In this document: piece by piece, positions 16,719 to 25,049 of the stretch
How positions within the stretch are numbered: position 1 is the first letter of the stretch
How the letters are laid out: every line of letters starts with the position of its first letter
Assembly: GCF_013464915.1 (NCBI RefSeq)
Contig: NZ_RAVT01000034.1
Coordinates: forward strand, 17,112 to 54,033
Direction of reading: 5' to 3'
DNA: 36,922 bases
DNA from: Stenotrophomonas maltophilia
Lineage (GTDB): Bacteria > Pseudomonadota > Gammaproteobacteria > Xanthomonadales > Xanthomonadaceae
Position numbers and translations under genes: made by a program
Notes under the pieces: model-generated
Database searches by the model: none
What the model was told of the DNA's origin: nothing
Seen by the model: the letters and a program-made list of their open reading frames with translations, nothing else

Positions 16719-17386
16719 CCAAGATGCTCCGAGAAGAAGTCCAGGGTGCGTTGCAGCGCCAGGGCGGCGCTGTCTGGATCATACGCATGTCCGACCTCCC
16801 GGTTGAAGGCGTGATCGGCCGGATAGACGAAGGTGGCCATCTGCGGCAGCTTCTCGCGGTGGGCCTGGACGGCCTCCGGCGGGATGCTCCTGTCCTGGGC
16901 GCCGAAGTGGAAGATCACGGGTGCCTTCGGCGTCTCATCGAGGAACTGGACGTTGCGCGCACCGTAGTAGCTGGCAGAGGGCAGGCCCAGGCGCACGGCG
17001 GACAGCATCGCCACCGTACCGCCCCAGCAGTAGCCGACGGTGCCGACCTTGCCGTACGGCGCCAGGCGCGTCGCCGCCGCGCGCACCACCTCCAGCGCGC
17101 GTTCCATGCCCAGCGCGCCGACCCGTTCCAGCCCCTGCTTCACGCCGTCGGCGTCGTAGGGCAGGGCATCCGGGTCGGCCTCGGGTCCATCGACGAGGTC
17201 GAAGAACGAAGGCGCCAGCACCGCATAGCCTTCGGCGGCGAAGCGCTCGGCCACGCCGCGGATATGCGGGTTGGCGCCGAAGATTTCCTGCACCACCACC
17301 AGCCCACCGCGCGCGCTGCCCTCGGGGAGTGCCTGCCAGGCCCGGACCGGGCCATGGTGCGTATCCAGGGTGATCCACTCGGCCAT
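16715..17386 (-). CDS. Dienelactone hydrolase family protein
   Basis: A 223-residue cytoplasmic alpha/beta hydrolase. The Cys-His-Asp triad of dienelactone hydrolase is present: Cys120 in GYCWGG, Asp165 in GAQDRSIP and His192 in PADHAFNR. Glu34 in VVQEIFG matches the family's active-site Glu. I chose the second ATG (17384-17386) because GAGG lies nine bases upstream of it; the first ATG (17390-17392) is only three bases from GAGG. The true substrate is uncertain, since many genomes carry such genes without a chlorocatechol pathway and none is visible here. It is the first gene of a coupled group with the HIT protein. Confidence 0.92.
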   Translation of the reverse strand: MAEWITLDTHHGPVRAWQALPEGSARGGLVVVQEIFGANPHIRGVAERFAAEGYAVLAPSFFDLVDGPEADPDALPYDADGVKQGLERVGALGMERALEVVRAAATRLAPYGKVGTVGYCWGGTVAMLSAVRLGLPSASYYGARNVQFLDETPKAPVIFHFGAQDRSIPPEAVQAHREKLPQMATFVYPADHAFNREVGHAYDPDSAALALQRTLDFFSEHLG

Positions 17387-17506
17387 CGTCATCTACCTCG
17401 TTGTGGGGAACAGGGCTGCATTGTCGGCGCTGCGGCGGTTAGCGCGGCGTCAGCGGCTGTGCGCGATCGGGCGGATGGCCATTCAGAGCGAGGCCGCCAA
17501 CCCCGG

Positions 17507-17512
17507 TATACT
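17507..17512 (+). promoter_or_regulatory. Candidate -10 element for rimO
   Basis: TATACT stands about 78 bases before the rimO start. TTCAGA (17482-17487) could be a weak -35 at 19-base spacing. Confidence 0.4.
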
Positions 17513-17542
17513 GGCGCCCTTTCAGGCCCCGGCCCCCAGGAA

Positions 17543-17563
17543 CCCCTGCCATGCCGGCAGGGG
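17543..17563 (+). other. Hairpin in the rimO leader
   Basis: CCCCTGCC pairs perfectly with GGCAGGGG around a five-base loop, 27 bases before the rimO ATG. It would be part of the 5' untranslated leader. It lacks a T-run, so it is not a terminator; it may influence translation, since no clear ribosome binding site is seen. Confidence 0.5.
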
Positions 17564-17590
17564 CCCAGGCCCCCAGAGTCCCGCGATTCC

Positions 17591-18952
17591 ATGTCCCAGC
17601 TGAACCCCAAAGTCGGCTTCGTCAGCCTTGGCTGTCCGAAGGCCCTTGTCGATTCCGAGCGCATCCTCACCCAGCTCCGCTCGGAGGGCTACGACATCGT
17701 CCCGTCCTACGATTCGGCCGACGTGGTGGTGGTCAACACCTGCGGCTTCATCGATTCGGCGGTGACCGAGTCGCTGGACGCGATTGGCGAGGCGATGAAC
17801 CAGAACGGCAAGGTCATCGTCACCGGCTGCCTGGGCAAGCGCCCGGAGCAGATCCGCGAGGCGTACCCGAACGTGCTGGCGGTGTCCGGCCCGCAGGACT
17901 ACCAGAGTGTGATGGAGGCAGTGCACGAAGCGCTGCCGCCCAAGCACGATCCGTTCGTGGACCTGGTGCCCGATTACGGTATCAAGCTGACCCCGCGCCA
18001 CTACGCCTATCTGAAGATCTCCGAAGGCTGCAATCACAAGTGCAGCTTCTGCATCATTCCGTCGATGCGCGGCAAGCTGGTCTCGCGCCCGGTCGATGAG
18101 GTGCTGCGTGAGGCCGAGCGCCTGGTGCGTGGCGGCGTGCGTGAGCTGCTGGTGGTGTCGCAGGACACCTCGGCGTACGGCGTGGACGTGAAGTACGCCG
18201 AGAAGATGTGGCGCAACAAGGCCTACCAGACCCGGCTGAAGGCACTGTGCGAAGGCCTGTCCGAGCTTGATGCGTGGGTGCGCATGCACTACGTCTACCC
18301 GTACCCGCACGTGGACGAGGTGGTGCCGCTGATGGCCGAGAACCGCATCCTGCCGTACCTGGACATTCCGTTCCAGCACGCCAGCCCACGCATCCTGCGC
18401 CTGATGAAGCGCCCCGGCGCGGTCGAGAAGACCTTGGAGCGCGTGCAGAACTGGCGCCGCATCGCGCCGGACATCACCGTGCGCTCGACCTTCATCGTTG
18501 GCTTCCCGGGCGAGACCGAGGCGGAGTTCGAAGAGCTGCTGTCATTCCTGGATGAGGCACAGCTGGATCGCGTCGGTGCGTTTGCCTACTCGCCGGTCGA
18601 AGGTGCCACCGCCAATGACCTGCCCGATGCTGTGCCGGAAGAAGTGAAGCAGGAACGCCTGGCCCGTTTCATGGAGAAGCAGGCGCAGATTTCCGCCGCG
18701 CGCCTGGAAGCCAGGATCGGCACCGTGCAGCAGTGCCTGGTCGATGCCATCGAAGGTGACATCGCGGTGGCTCGTTCCAAGGCCGATGCGCCGGAGATCG
18801 ACGGTCTGGTGCACATCCAGAACGCCGATCAGGTGCCGCTGCGCGTGGGCGAATTCGTCGACGTGGAAATCACCGAGAGCGACGAGCACGACCTGTACGG
18901 CGATGCGCTGGCGGCTGCGGGCCGCCCGGCGTTCGACCTCAAGGTGCTGTGA
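17591..18952 (+). CDS. rimO: Ribosomal protein S12 methylthiotransferase RimO
   Basis: A 453-residue radical-SAM methylthiotransferase that modifies an aspartate of ribosomal protein S12. The N-terminal UPF0004 domain carries cluster cysteines Cys15 (LGCPK), Cys51 (NTCGF) and Cys80 (TGCLG). The radical-SAM motif Cys147-x3-Cys151-x2-Cys154 lies in [15 protein letters not shown] domain follows at the C-terminus (about residues 380-450). [10 protein letters not shown] and the SMRGKL segment mark RimO rather than MiaB. The ATG at 17591 fits the family's N-terminus; the frame stays open upstream, but that region overlaps the opposite-strand hydrolase gene. The stop overlaps the GTG start of the DUF3025 gene. 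Confidence 0.96.
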   Translation: MSQLNPKVGFVSLGCPKALVDSERILTQLRSEGYDIVPSYDSADVVVVNTCGFIDSAVTESLDAIGEAMNQNGKVIVTGCLGKRPEQIREAYPNVLAVSGPQDYQSVMEAVHEALPPKHDPFVDLVPDYGIKLTPRHYAYLKISEGCNHKCSFCIIPSMRGKLVSRPVDEVLREAERLVRGGVRELLVVSQDTSAYGVDVKYAEKMWRNKAYQTRLKALCEGLSELDAWVRMHYVYPYPHVDEVVPLMAENRILPYLDIPFQHASPRILRLMKRPGAVEKTLERVQNWRRIAPDITVRSTFIVGFPGETEAEFEELLSFLDEAQLDRVGAFAYSPVEGATANDLPDAVPEEVKQERLARFMEKQAQISAARLEARIGTVQQCLVDAIEGDIAVARSKADAPEIDGLVHIQNADQVPLRVGEFVDVEITESDEHDLYGDALAAAGRPAFDLKVL

Positions 18953-19791
18953 TCGCAACGGCCGCCGCCGGTGACAGCGGCGGTCCCCGGCGCTTCGTGC
19001 CGCCGCCACGTGCGACGGTCGATCCGCAGGTGTTCAGGCACCCGCTGTTTGCCGGGCTGCAGGACTTCCGTGATCTGCTGGACGATGCGGCATGGCCGTC
19101 CATCGCTGCGCTTGATGCGCGCCTGGCATTGCCGGGCAAGCGCCTGGTTGAACAGGATGCCGCGCTGCTGGCCGACGGCCTGCATTATGAAGCGCGCATC
19201 GCGCAGGGGTGTATCGCCACCCGTGCCGGCAACTGGCATGACCTGTTCAATGCCCTGGTGTGGGCGCGGCATCCGCAGTTGAAACGGGCGCTCAATGCGC
19301 AGCAGTGTCTGCATATCGATGCCATGCCGCCCGGCCAGCGCAACCGCGCCCAGGCTGCACTGACGCAGTTCGATGAAACCGGCGTGATCGTGCGCGTGCG
19401 CGATGAGACGGTGCTGGCGGCTTGGGATGCGCACGCGTGGCCGACGCTGTTTGAACCTGCGCGCTGGCAGAGTGGTGACATCGCTATCGCTGCGATGTTC
19501 GGGCACGCGCTGATGGAGCAGGCGCTGCTGCCGGGGCGCCTGCTGGTGGGCAAGTGCGTGGTGGTGCAGGGAGATGATGACGACGCCTGTATCGCCGAGG
19601 TCGCATCGGCCATCCGCGAGGGCCGGGCGCTGACCGATCCGCTGCAGCTGCGGCCACTGCCGCTGGCGGGCATCCCCGGCTGGCACGAAGAGCAGGATGA
19701 CGCCTTCTACGCCAACGCCGATTACTTCCGCCCGTTGCGTGCCGGGCGCCGGTACCCGCCGCCGCTGCCCGGCGGTAGAGTCGACTGTTAG
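18949..19791 (+). CDS. DUF3025-domain protein
   Basis: A 280-residue protein of unknown function. The segment [15 protein letters not shown] near residues 95-110 is the hallmark of DUF3025. No signal peptide or membrane helix is seen, so it is probably cytoplasmic. It starts at a GTG that overlaps the rimO stop (GTGA, 18949-18952), with AAGGTG just upstream, so it is probably translated by coupling to rimO. The last codons (encoding RVDC and the TAG) lie inside a SMAG element, so the present C-terminus appears to have been set by repeat insertion. It converges on greB. Confidence 0.88.
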   Translation: MIATAAAGDSGGPRRFVPPPRATVDPQVFRHPLFAGLQDFRDLLDDAAWPSIAALDARLALPGKRLVEQDAALLADGLHYEARIAQGCIATRAGNWHDLFNALVWARHPQLKRALNAQQCLHIDAMPPGQRNRAQAALTQFDETGVIVRVRDETVLAAWDAHAWPTLFEPARWQSGDIAIAAMFGHALMEQALLPGRLLVGKCVVVQGDDDDACIAEVASAIREGRALTDPLQLRPLPLAGIPGWHEEQDDAFYANADYFRPLRAGRRYPPPLPGGRVDC

Positions 19792-19799
19792 TCGACTGC
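19775..19799 (+). repeat. SMAG element 5, overlapping the DUF3025 stop
   Basis: GTAG (19775-19778) is followed by AGTCGACT-GTT-AGTCGACT, a perfect 8-bp stem. The DUF3025 reading frame enters the element and terminates at a TAG within it (19789-19791). Confidence 0.85.
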
Positions 19800-19840
19800 T
19801 TTTCCTGCGGCACCGCGAAAATCCCGCGCTGCGCGCGATA

Positions 19841-19862
19841 GCCGACTGACAGTCGACTCTAC
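19841..19862 (-). repeat. SMAG element 6
   Basis: The minus strand reads GTAG then AGTCGACTGTCAGTCGGC. It is the same TCGACT subtype as elements 5 and 7, inverted relative to element 5. Confidence 0.85.
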
Positions 19863-19874
19863 CAACAGCGGCGC

Positions 19875-19897
19875 AGTCGACTGACAGTCGACTCTAC
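19875..19897 (-). repeat. SMAG element 7, abutting the greB stop
   Basis: The minus strand reads GTAG then AGTCGACTGTCAGTCGACT. The TAG of its GTAG head is the greB stop codon (19894-19896). Confidence 0.85.
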
Positions 19898-20400
19898 AGC
19901 GGTTCGTACTCCACGCCGATCACCGCGAACGTGAACTGCCCACCGGGCAGCTCCACCGAGAACTCATCCTCCAGCCGCTTCTTCAGCAGTGCGCGTGCCA
20001 GTGGTGAATCGATGCTGATCCAGCCCAGCCCGGCGTCGGTCTCATCTGGCCCGACGATGCGGTAGCGGCTGGTGTCACCACTGTCCACGTTCTCCAGCTC
20101 CACCCACGCGCCGAAGAACACCGCCTGCGGATCGGTCGGCGTGGTGTCGACCACGCGCAGCGATTCCAGCCGCTTGGTCAGGTAGCGCACGCGACGGTCG
20201 ATCTCCCCCAGCTGCTTCTTGCGATAGGTGTATTCGGCGTTCTCGGAGCGGTCGCCTTCCGCAGCGGCGGCGGCCAGTGCCTTCACCACCTCGGGGCGGC
20301 GTACACGCCACAGGTCATCCAGTTCGGCCTTCAACCGGGCGTGGCCGGAAGCGGTGATCAGGGCTGTACTTTTTTCTGCGGGGGGACGCCAACGGGACAT
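19894..20400 (-). CDS. greB: Transcription elongation factor GreB
   Basis: A 168-residue factor that enters the RNA polymerase secondary channel and stimulates cleavage of backtracked RNA. The N-terminal coiled coil carries the acidic tip in [10 protein letters not shown] (Asp50, Glu53), and [13 protein letters not shown] is GreB-like rather than GreA-like. The C-terminal FKBP-like domain includes [11 protein letters not shown] and [10 protein letters not shown]. The length matches the family. The ATG at 20398-20400 has only a weak purine stretch upstream. The stop codon is provided by the head of a SMAG element. Upstream, a 39-bp inverted repeat separates it from the YjgR-like ATPase gene. 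Confidence 0.95.
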   Translation of the reverse strand: MSRWRPPAEKSTALITASGHARLKAELDDLWRVRRPEVVKALAAAAAEGDRSENAEYTYRKKQLGEIDRRVRYLTKRLESLRVVDTTPTDPQAVFFGAWVELENVDSGDTSRYRIVGPDETDAGLGWISIDSPLARALLKKRLEDEFSVELPGGQFTFAVIGVEYEPL

Positions 20401-20438
20401 GCAGTACGGCTTCTTTTCAGGGGTGCGAATAAAGGAGT

Positions 20439-20477
20439 GGGGTCGGAGCCCTTTCCAACGGAAAGGGCTCTGACCCC
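20439..20477. repeat. 39-bp inverted repeat (18-bp arms)
   Basis: GGGGTCGGAGCCCTTTCC (20439-20456) pairs with GGAAAGGGCTCTGACCCC (20460-20477) around three bases, with one G-T wobble. It lies 12 bases past the stop of the YjgR-like gene and 38 bases upstream of greB. It may terminate the former. Its arm ends (GGGG-T-CGGAG) resemble those of the 66-bp palindrome at 24140. Confidence 0.85.
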
Positions 20478-20489
20478 AGCAGGAACAGA

Positions 20490-21995
20490 TCAGCGCTTGC
20501 CGCCGAAAATGCCACCCAGGATGCCGCGCACGATCTGGTTGCCCAGCTTGGTGCCGACGGTACGCGTGGTCTGCTTGGCCATGGTCTCGATCATGCCCTG
20601 GCGGCGCTTGGTGCCGAAGATCGCATCCTTGATCGACTGGCCGAAGCCTCCCTCCTGCGCCTCGTCCTGCTCGCGGCTGCGGGCGGCAGGTGCCTCGGCC
20701 TTCTCGACCGCCTTCTGCGCGCGCTGGGCCAGCAGCTCGGCGGCCGACTCACGGTTGATCGCCGTGTCGTAGCGGCTGCCGACCGGGCTGCCGGCACGCA
20801 CCTGCGCGCGCTCGGCGTCGGTGATCGGTCCCATCCGGCAGCGCGGCGGCGCGATCATCGTCTGCTGTACCGGCATCGGCACGCCCTTGTCCTGCAGCGT
20901 GGACACCAGCGCCTCGCCGGTGCCGAGCTGGCTCAGCACCTTGGCCACGTCCAGTTTCGGGTTTGGTACGAAGGTCTCGGCAGCGGTCTTCACCGCCTTC
21001 TGGTCGCGCGGGGTGAAGGCACGCAGCGCGTGCTGCACGCGGTTGCCCAGCTGGCCGAGGATGTTGCCCGGCACGTCATCGGGGAACTGCGAGCAGAAGT
21101 ACACGCCCACGCCCTTGGAGCGGATCAGGCGCACGACCTGCTCGATACGCTGCACCAGTGACGCGGGCGCATCGTCGAACAGCAGGTGCGCCTCGTCGAA
21201 GATGAAGACCAGCTTCGGCTTGTCCAGGTCGCCAACTTCCGGCAGCTGCTCGAACAGTTCCGACAGCAACCACAGCAGGAAGGTGGAATAGAGCTTGGGC
21301 TTAAGCACCAGCTGGTCGGCGGCAAGGATGCCGATCATGCCGCGGCCGTCGTGATTGACCCGCATGATGTCGGCCAGTTCCAGTGCCGGTTCGCCGAAGA
21401 AATTCTCGCCGCCGTCCTGCGCCAGGCGCAGTACCGAGCGCTGGATCGCGGCGATCGACTGCGCGCTGACCAGGCCGTACTCGGTGGAAATGTCCTTGCG
21501 TTCCTCGGCCACCAGGCCGAGCAGGGCACGCAGATCGTCCATGTCCAGCAGCAGCAGGCCACGGTCGTCGGCCAGCTTGAACACGATGTCGAGCACGCCG
21601 GCCTGGGTGTCGTTCAGTTCGAGGATGCGCGACAGCAGGGTCGGGCCCATCTCGCTGACCGTGGTGCGCACCGGATGGCCGAGCTTGCCGTACAGATCCC
21701 AGAAAATGGTCGGGCTGGCGGCCGGCGCATAGTCGGCCACGCCGATCTCGGCGGCGCGCTGCAGCAGGTTCTCGGCGCCGGTGCCAGGCACGGCCAGGCC
21801 GGACACATCGCCCTTCACATCGGCCAGGAACACCGGCACGCCCAGCCGCGAGAAGCCCTCGGCCAGGGTCATCAGGGTCACCGTCTTGCCGGTACCGGTG
21901 GCGCCGGCCACCAGGCCGTGGCGGTTGCCGAGTTTCGGCAGCAGGGTGACGGCAATATCGTCGGTAATGCCTTTGCCGAGCAGAATCGGATCCAT
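20490..21995 (-). CDS. YjgR-like (DUF853, HerA/FtsK-related) P-loop ATPase
   Basis: A 501-residue protein of the DUF853/YjgR family. Walker A GATGTGKT lies at residues 31-38. Walker [10 protein letters not shown] has Asp267 and Glu268. An [21 protein letters not shown] segment follows, as in HerA-type ATPases. No membrane helix is seen. The C-terminal stretch is rich in Ala, Glu and Gln and then basic. The family is annotated as a putative helicase or DNA translocase, but its biological role is not established. The ATG at 21993-21995 has AGGG eight bases upstream. The gene appears monocistronic, with a long inverted repeat past its stop. Confidence 0.92.
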   Translation of the reverse strand: MDPILLGKGITDDIAVTLLPKLGNRHGLVAGATGTGKTVTLMTLAEGFSRLGVPVFLADVKGDVSGLAVPGTGAENLLQRAAEIGVADYAPAASPTIFWDLYGKLGHPVRTTVSEMGPTLLSRILELNDTQAGVLDIVFKLADDRGLLLLDMDDLRALLGLVAEERKDISTEYGLVSAQSIAAIQRSVLRLAQDGGENFFGEPALELADIMRVNHDGRGMIGILAADQLVLKPKLYSTFLLWLLSELFEQLPEVGDLDKPKLVFIFDEAHLLFDDAPASLVQRIEQVVRLIRSKGVGVYFCSQFPDDVPGNILGQLGNRVQHALRAFTPRDQKAVKTAAETFVPNPKLDVAKVLSQLGTGEALVSTLQDKGVPMPVQQTMIAPPRCRMGPITDAERAQVRAGSPVGSRYDTAINRESAAELLAQRAQKAVEKAEAPAARSREQDEAQEGGFGQSIKDAIFGTKRRQGMIETMAKQTTRTVGTKLGNQIVRGILGGIFGGKR

Positions 21996-22117
21996 GGTCC
22001 AGCCCTTGTGGTGAATAGCCCAATGTTAACCGCCGGCGGTGACGGGCCGAAGGTCGGCTTGCCCGGACCTTGGCGGCGCCGCTACTCTGCCTGCCTGTTT
22101 CGCACACAGTGCCATCA

Positions 22118-23722
22118 ATGCCCGTTCCTGTCCTGATTTCCCGTGGTTGGCCGCTGCTGGCCCTGGCCGGCCTGGTTTCCCTGGCGCCCGACGCCCATGC
22201 GCAGCGGGTTTCGGCCCGGGACAAGGTGAAGGTGGATGCGCTGCAGCAGCGCATGACCGCCGCCGAGAAGCGCTACAGCGACGCCCTGCTGCTGGTCGCC
22301 AATTCCGACCCGAAGGGCAGCAACGAGGCCGATGCCGCGCTGGAGGACATGGAAGACGTCCTCAACGACTGCGTGAAGCAGAAGGGCTGCCAGATGGGCA
22401 CCCTGCTGGCCAGCTACAAGCGCCTGCTCAAGCACGACGCCGATGCGGCGGGCAGCGATGAAGTGACCGACGAGAGCGGTGACCGCCTGGAAGCCGACCC
22501 CGACCATATCGGCCCGCTCACCGCCGACGTGCCCGAGGCCGCCCGCGCCGCCGCGCTGCTCAACGACAAGCGGCATGCCTTCGACACCATGGTCGAGTAC
22601 AACCCGGCCGTGCAGGCCGGCATCCGCCGCTGGTTGACCGACATGCGCCCGGCGTTGCTGACCAGCTACGAGAACTACCAGAACCTGCGCGCGGTGATGT
22701 GGCCGGAGTGGGAAAAGCGCGGCCTGCCCGAAGCGCTGCTGTTCGGCATCATGGCCAAGGAATCCAACGGCCGCGTGCATGCCTCCTCGCGCGCCGGCGC
22801 GGCGGGCCTGATGCAGTTCATGCCGGCCACCGGCCGCCGCTTCGGCCTCGGCCCGGACGGCACCGGCTTCGATACGCGCTTCGATGCGCGCAGCGCCGCC
22901 GAGGCCAGCGCCAGCTACCTCAACGAACGCCTGCGCGAACTGAACAACAACGTGGAAATGTCGGTGGCTGCGTACAACGGTGGCGAAGGCCGTGCGGCGC
23001 GGGTGTTCAAGCAGAGCGGCGGGCAGAGCTTCTGGACCGACAGCGTCTACAACCAGTTCCCGGGCGAGACCAAGGACTACGTTCCGATGGTGATCGCCGC
23101 GGCGTGGATCTTCCTGCACCCGCAGCAGTACGGCGTGGAGTTCCCGAAGATCAGTGCGCAGCCGGCCACGCTGCGCCTGGCCAAGTCCACCACCATCTAC
23201 GAACTGACCATCTGCCTGGGCAGCCACGGCACCCGCGATGGCTACATGCGCGCGCTGCGCAACCTCAATCCGCGTTATGAGGCCGACGGCTGGATTCCGG
23301 CCGGCACGCTGATCAACGCGACGACCCGCATCGCCGGCCTGTACCAGCGCAACTGTGTCAGCGGCCCGCGTGCCGACCTGGCCCGCACCCTGATCACCGC
23401 CGATCTGAACGCAGCCATCGTCCGCCCGACCGCCGCCAGCTACACCGGCAGCGTGGCCGTGGGCGGCGTGGTGCCGGTGGCGGATGCTGCTGCATCCACC
23501 AGCGTGCCGACCACGCCGGTTGCTCCGGTGGCCACGCCGCGCCCGGCGGCGCGGCCGAAGCCGGTGCGCAGCCACAAGGTGGGCAAGGGCGAGACCCTGG
23601 GTGCCATTGCGGCGAAGTTCCAGTGCGACGTGCCGACCCTGGCCCGCGCCAACGGCCTGAAAGCCCCGGCCTACAGCCTGCGCCACGGCCAGACGCTGAA
23701 GCTGCAGGGCTGCGACAAGTAA
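22118..23722 (+). CDS. Lytic transglycosylase with SLT and LysM domains
   Basis: A 534-residue exported murein lytic transglycosylase. The signal peptide ends DAHAQ near residue 29. An Ala/Asp/Glu-rich helical region follows. The SLT domain (about residues 190-340) holds catalytic Glu215 in MAKESNG, then GLMQFMPATG and AAYNGGEG. A Pro/Ala/Thr-rich linker leads to one C-terminal LysM domain (about 486-531) that binds peptidoglycan. The layout is MltD-like, but I do not claim orthology. The ATG at 22118 was chosen because it gives a clean signal peptide. rraB follows after 24 bases and may be co-transcribed. Confidence 0.92.
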   Translation: MPVPVLISRGWPLLALAGLVSLAPDAHAQRVSARDKVKVDALQQRMTAAEKRYSDALLLVANSDPKGSNEADAALEDMEDVLNDCVKQKGCQMGTLLASYKRLLKHDADAAGSDEVTDESGDRLEADPDHIGPLTADVPEAARAAALLNDKRHAFDTMVEYNPAVQAGIRRWLTDMRPALLTSYENYQNLRAVMWPEWEKRGLPEALLFGIMAKESNGRVHASSRAGAAGLMQFMPATGRRFGLGPDGTGFDTRFDARSAAEASASYLNERLRELNNNVEMSVAAYNGGEGRAARVFKQSGGQSFWTDSVYNQFPGETKDYVPMVIAAAWIFLHPQQYGVEFPKISAQPATLRLAKSTTIYELTICLGSHGTRDGYMRALRNLNPRYEADGWIPAGTLINATTRIAGLYQRNCVSGPRADLARTLITADLNAAIVRPTAASYTGSVAVGGVVPVADAAASTSVPTTPVAPVATPRPAARPKPVRSHKVGKGETLGAIAAKFQCDVPTLARANGLKAPAYSLRHGQTLKLQGCDK

Positions 23723-23746
23723 TCCCCCACGACCCCTGGAATCCGC

Positions 23747-24094
23747 ATGGACCTTGAAGACACCCGCAACCTGTTCGCCAACCTCCGCGAAAACACCGAC
23801 TGGGACATCACCGGCCCGTTGCTGTGGGGGTATTTCTTCGTCCATTCCACCGCTGAGCCACTGCAGGTGCTGGCCGACCATCTGCAGGCGCAGGGCTACA
23901 CCTTCGTGGAACTGTTCGAGCAGGAGCCGGAAGAAGGCGACGCGCCGTTCCACGTGCTGCATGTGGAGCGTGTGGAGGTTCACGACGAAGCCTCGCTGGA
24001 CCGTCGCAACCAGGAGTTCGCGGCGCTGGCCGCGGAGAAGGGCGTGGAAGACTACGACGGCATGGACGTCGGCCCGGCCCCGTCCCTGCAGTAA
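23747..24094 (+). CDS. RraB-like ribonuclease E inhibitor
   Basis: A 115-residue acidic cytoplasmic protein. NTDWDITGPLLWGYFF and the acidic, Glu-rich body match the RraB (regulator of RNase E activity B) family. In E. coli RraB binds RNase E and alters mRNA decay. A DUF695-type assignment is the alternative. The length fits. The ATG at 23747 follows a weak TGGAATCC. It lies 24 bases after the transglycosylase gene, so read-through is likely. A SMAG element and the 66-bp palindrome lie downstream. Confidence 0.88.
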   Translation: MDLEDTRNLFANLRENTDWDITGPLLWGYFFVHSTAEPLQVLADHLQAQGYTFVELFEQEPEEGDAPFHVLHVERVEVHDEASLDRRNQEFAALAAEKGVEDYDGMDVGPAPSLQ

Positions 24095-24105
24095 CGCGCG
24101 TACCG

Positions 24106-24128
24106 GTAGTGCCGGCCGCTGGCCGGCA
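24106..24128 (+). repeat. SMAG element 8
   Basis: GTAG (24106-24109) is followed by TGCCGGCC-GCT-GGCCGGCA, a perfect 8-bp stem, 11 bases past the rraB stop. Confidence 0.85.
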
Positions 24129-24139
24129 TTCCGTTGTGG

Positions 24140-24205
24140 AAAAAGGGGACGGAGGGGATTAAGTCGTTTATGCATAAACGACTTAATCCCCTCCGTCCCC
24201 TTTTT
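24140..24205. repeat. Perfect 66-bp palindrome between converging rraB and psd
   Basis: Two 33-base arms are exact reverse complements with no loop. The left arm reads AAAAAGGGGACGGAGGGG, then ATTAAGTCGTTTATG; the centre is ATGCAT at 24170-24175. Both ends carry five T residues in the direction of transcription, so it should act as a bidirectional terminator. It ends one base before the psd stop codon. The arms look like a repeat family rather than random sequence. Confidence 0.97.
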
Positions 24206-24206
24206 G

Positions 24207-25049
24207 TCAGCGCAGCCTGGCCAACGCCTGGCCCAGCTGCACCGGGCTTTCAGCGCCCAGCTGCGCGGCGAAGTCGGCCACGCCCGGCGGCAGCAGCACG
24301 ATCACGGTGGAACCGTAGTTGAAGCGTGCCATCTCGGCGAAACGCTCAAGCTTGATGCCCTGGCCGCGGTAATCCTTGCGGGTGATGCGGTCACCGTAGG
24401 CCGGGATCTCCTCACCACTCCATACCGTCTCCACGCCGGACACCAGCAGTGCGCCGACCATCACGCTGACCATCGGGCCGAAGCTGGTGTCGAAGTGGCA
24501 GACCAGGCGCTCGTTGCGTGCGAACAGGCGCGGCACGCCGTTCACCGCGGCCGGGCCGACGCTGAACAGGCGGCCCGGCACGTGCACGGTCTCGCGCAGG
24601 GTGCCGGTCCACGGCATGTGCACGCGGTGGTAGTCGCGCGGCGACAGGTAGACGGTGGCGTACAGGCCGTCGTTGTACGGCTTGGCATCCTCGTCACTGC
24701 CCAGCAGTTCGGCGGCGGTGAACGACTGGCCCTTGGCCTGGAAGATGCGGCCGGCCTCGATCTTCCCCAGCTGGCTGATGCGGCCGTCGGCCGGCATCAC
24801 CAGGCTGCGCGGATCGGCATCGGCCACGCGCGCGCCCGGCTTCAGCGCGCGGGTGAAGAACTGGTTGAAGGTGGCGTAGCTGCGCGGGTCCGGGTTGGCC
24901 GCTTCGTCCAGGTTGACGTTGAACTTGCGGGTGACTGTGTCGATCAGCCAGCGCGACACGCGCGGATCGTCCGAGTACGCCAGCGAACGCGCCATCGAGG
25001 ACAGCAGGCGGTGGGGCAGGGCGTACGTCAGGGCGGTGGTGAGGCTCAT
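24207..25049 (-). CDS. psd: Phosphatidylserine decarboxylase proenzyme
   Basis: A 280-residue membrane-associated enzyme that makes phosphatidylethanolamine from phosphatidylserine. It is self-cleaved to form a pyruvoyl group at Ser247 in the GST motif (here FNYGSTVIV, where E. coli has LGST). [13 protein letters not shown] and [11 protein letters not shown] are family motifs. The cleaved alpha chain would be about 34 residues. The ATG at 25047-25049 overlaps the stop of the SCO gene (ATGA), so the two are translationally coupled. The frame is open far upstream, but that region is the SCO gene in another frame. The 66-bp palindrome ends one base past the stop. Confidence 0.95.
   Translation of the reverse strand: MSLTTALTYALPHRLLSSMARSLAYSDDPRVSRWLIDTVTRKFNVNLDEAANPDPRSYATFNQFFTRALKPGARVADADPRSLVMPADGRISQLGKIEAGRIFQAKGQSFTAAELLGSDEDAKPYNDGLYATVYLSPRDYHRVHMPWTGTLRETVHVPGRLFSVGPAAVNGVPRLFARNERLVCHFDTSFGPMVSVMVGALLVSGVETVWSGEEIPAYGDRITRKDYRGQGIKLERFAEMARFNYGSTVIVLLPPGVADFAAQLGAESPVQLGQALARLR

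Noticed and set aside
16715..17386. Chlorocatechol degradation by the dienelactone hydrolase family protein
   Set aside because: No catechol dioxygenase, cycloisomerase or maleylacetate reductase gene is nearby; the family is often found outside that pathway.
24140..24205. Palindrome as the terminal inverted repeat of an insertion sequence
   Set aside because: No transposase frame or target-site duplication is present and the arms meet directly, so it cannot enclose an element.
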